DNA of 64,000 nt from Phytophthora quininea (taxonomy: Eukaryota > Oomycota > Peronosporomycetes > Peronosporales > Peronosporaceae): assembly GCA_011947345.1 (NCBI GenBank), contig JAAVTG010000182.1, positions 20,185 through 84,184 on the forward strand, in the 5' to 3' direction. The notes beneath the pieces are model-generated. The model ran no database searches. It saw nothing but the letters and a program-made list of their open reading frames with translations, and was not told where the DNA came from. Numbering within the stretch: the first letter of the stretch is position 1; the number at the start of each line of letters is the position of its first letter. Both the position numbers and the translations under genes were made by a program. This document shows positions 62,297 through 64,000 of the stretch, in pieces.

Positions 62297-64000
62297 ATGC
62301 CGTCAAGTTCGTCCTCCAGCGACGACGACGGAGGCTTCTCCACGCTATGTAGCAAGTCTCACAGCCCTGCACACTCCCCATCGTCTGATAGCAACAACGA
62401 CTCCCCAACGTCCGCGGAAGCGCTCAAAATCCGACCCAAATCCATCAAAGCCCTGAGAAGATCGACGGACCTCTCAACACGCCGCGAATTGAAGCGCTCC
62501 ATCGAGAAGAAGTTTCGTCTACGGTACACCTCGCTACAACAGGCCTATGAACAGCGGTTGGAGGTGCTGGCTGCGCGTGTGCAGGAGGCAGTGAACCATG
62601 TGCGTGAGGACGCGACCATCCACTGTCTGCAGGAGAACGCGCTGACCAGCGAGTACGCCAGCGCGCGGCTGGGTGAAATCGTCCACGACTGCTTCTATGG
62701 AGAACGGGAGCGATACATCAAAGCCATGAGCGACCAGATCGCGTGGCAAGCTAGTGACTTACGGGAGAGCCAGCAAAAGCTCAAGGTTGTGCAGAGAAGA
62801 GAAGCTGATGCCAAACAGCAATGGAAATTGGCTCAGCGAGATATCCAAGCACTACACCATCAGTTGGATGTGAGGGTGAAGGAGTTACAGGACCAGAAAA
62901 AGCGGGAGAACGAGTTTAAGAATCGACTTCGGGTGGTGCTTGAGGAACGAGACGCAGCGAGGAAGGAGATGGACATTTTGAAGACAACCCAGCAGGCACT
63001 TGGAAAGTTGCAAGAAGAGCATGAGGCGTTACAATTAAAGCTACAACAAGAAAACGCACATGCACAGACAATGCAGCATGGACTATCACAGAGTGTGAAG
63101 GATTTACAGGAAGCGAAAACCGTGCGTGAGCATTTGAAAGCAAATTGGTAAGCGGAGATTAATTTTTGTGTGTGCGTTTTAACTATGTCAGAAATTGGAG
63201 ATGGAGAAACAAGCAAGTCAACAAGAAGCGGCACACATCAAGCACTTGCTGTCACTCTCGGAGGAAAAATCGAGAACTGTCCCAAACTCTTCAACGCATG
63301 CGTGAGGAGGACCTCCCCAGTAAGGTAGCTCGTTTGGAAACAGACCTTACTCACCAGCAGCAAATGTCTGCAATTGCTGAGAGAGACCACGAAAGTCTAA
63401 AGAAAAGGTACGAGGAGTTTGGCGTTCAGGTGGAACTGTACATGAACGAACAGGCGCAGGAAAAAGCTGCACTCATTTCAAAAGGAGAAGAACAAGTCAA
63501 ACAGCTACAAAATCAGTTGGAGAATGTTGGCCGGCAGACGCAGGATGCTCTCAAGGCGAAGCAAGTCGAAGTCACGAGAGCAATGGATCAGTTGAAATTC
63601 CGGCAAGAAGCAGCAGTCAAGGCAGAGAAAAAAATTCGCTGCTGGAAGAACGTGCGACGACTCTGGAATCTCAACAGGTAGAGTCAAAATTACGCTACGA
63701 GAAGCAGATTGGTGGCTTGGAGAAGGAAATCGTGCAATGGCGACATGCGCTGGAAAAGGAGCAGGAAAAGTTGCTAGTATGCAAAATGCGCTAGCAGAAA
63801 CTAAAGAAAGGTACGAGCGCAAGGTAACATCTCTTCAAGAAGCAATGAATCGACAGAGCCGACAAGGTGCTCAGGAGAAAGAATTAGAGGCGCGTACACG
63901 GTGGCAGAACGAATTCGTCGCCAAACAAGACGCAAGGATCGAGGAGCTGAAGGAAAAGTACGATACGGCGTTGGAAAATCAGCAGACAGAGCTGCTTCGT
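62297..64000 (+). CDS. Large coiled-coil protein, 5' part
   Basis: Starts MPSSSSSSDDDGGFSTLCSK, a Ser/Asp-rich head. Then a basic stretch LSTRRELKRSIEKKFRLRYT and long uninterrupted heptad-type helices (ENEFKNRLRVVLEERDAARK, LQLKLQQENAHAQTMQHGLS) to an intron near 63148-63192. It continues KLEMEKQASQQEAAHIKHLL, NRELSQTLQRMREEDLPSKV, KYDTALENQQTELLR at the window edge. Frame breaks at the intron border (G-run), at the A-run near 63265, at 63632 and near 63776 look like missing bases. Resembles centrosomal or basal-body coiled-coil proteins in style, but no specific family is recognised. Incomplete at 64000. Confidence 0.6.

Noticed and set aside
1..64000. tRNA, rRNA or riboswitch
   Set aside because: No B-box/T-loop pairs or rRNA-like blocks were recognised by eye; a covariance search would be needed to exclude them.

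Overview
The window reads as nuclear DNA of a plant-associated oomycete, most likely Phytophthora or a close relative. The pointers are short GT-AG introns, oomycete-type core promoters (TCAYTTY initiator next to CAATTT), a probable AA17 copper monooxygenase, oomycete-style MULE, piggyBac, hAT, Helitron, Ty3 and Ty1 relics, and an uncharacterised gene family present in about ten copies. No rRNA or tRNA gene was recognised.

Layout. 1-4.9 kb: 3' end of a HAD-like gene, a member of the uncharacterised family (called family F here: N-terminal WL-PGN-RW domain, extreme C-terminal DVDRLLPL tail), an NmrA-like gene and an Old Yellow Enzyme (OYE) gene. 4.9-22.1 kb: a gene-poor island of broken transposons (Ty1/copia, Helitron, Ty3/gypsy, piggyBac, LINE, hAT, MULE) plus a DOT1-like histone methyltransferase cut by a solo LTR. 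22.1-26.7 kb: a second, nearly identical copy of the HAD/F/NmrA/OYE block in the same orientation. 26.9-31.6 kb: four more family F copies and a third, inverted, mosaic OYE gene. 31.8-64 kb: compact housekeeping territory. It holds a CENP-B-like DNA-binding fragment, thymidine kinase, a MYND zinc-finger protein, three HECT E3 ligases with a RanBP2 zinc finger and N-terminal membrane segment, two long family F genes, a CCDC137-like protein, the AA17-like secreted enzyme, an NDUFAF4-like protein, an SMG7/EST1-like NMD factor, an ATG17-like protein, OXA1, NUDCD1-like, RPAP3-like, the KEOPS subunit Cgi121, transketolase and the start of a large coiled-coil protein.

Functionally the right half encodes unlinked core processes: nucleotide salvage, ubiquitination, RNA decay, mitochondrial membrane insertion and assembly, R2TP co-chaperone work, tRNA t6A modification and the pentose phosphate pathway. 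The left half is a young, rearranging segment in which OYE and family F genes are being duplicated, inverted, converted and broken beside transposons.

Caution: many reading frames, including the housekeeping transketolase, break at a single missing base in a short homopolymer. Base-calling error in a draft assembly is the simplest explanation for most of these, so a frameshift alone is not taken as proof of a pseudogene. Exon coordinates are read by eye from GT-AG boundaries and frame continuity.
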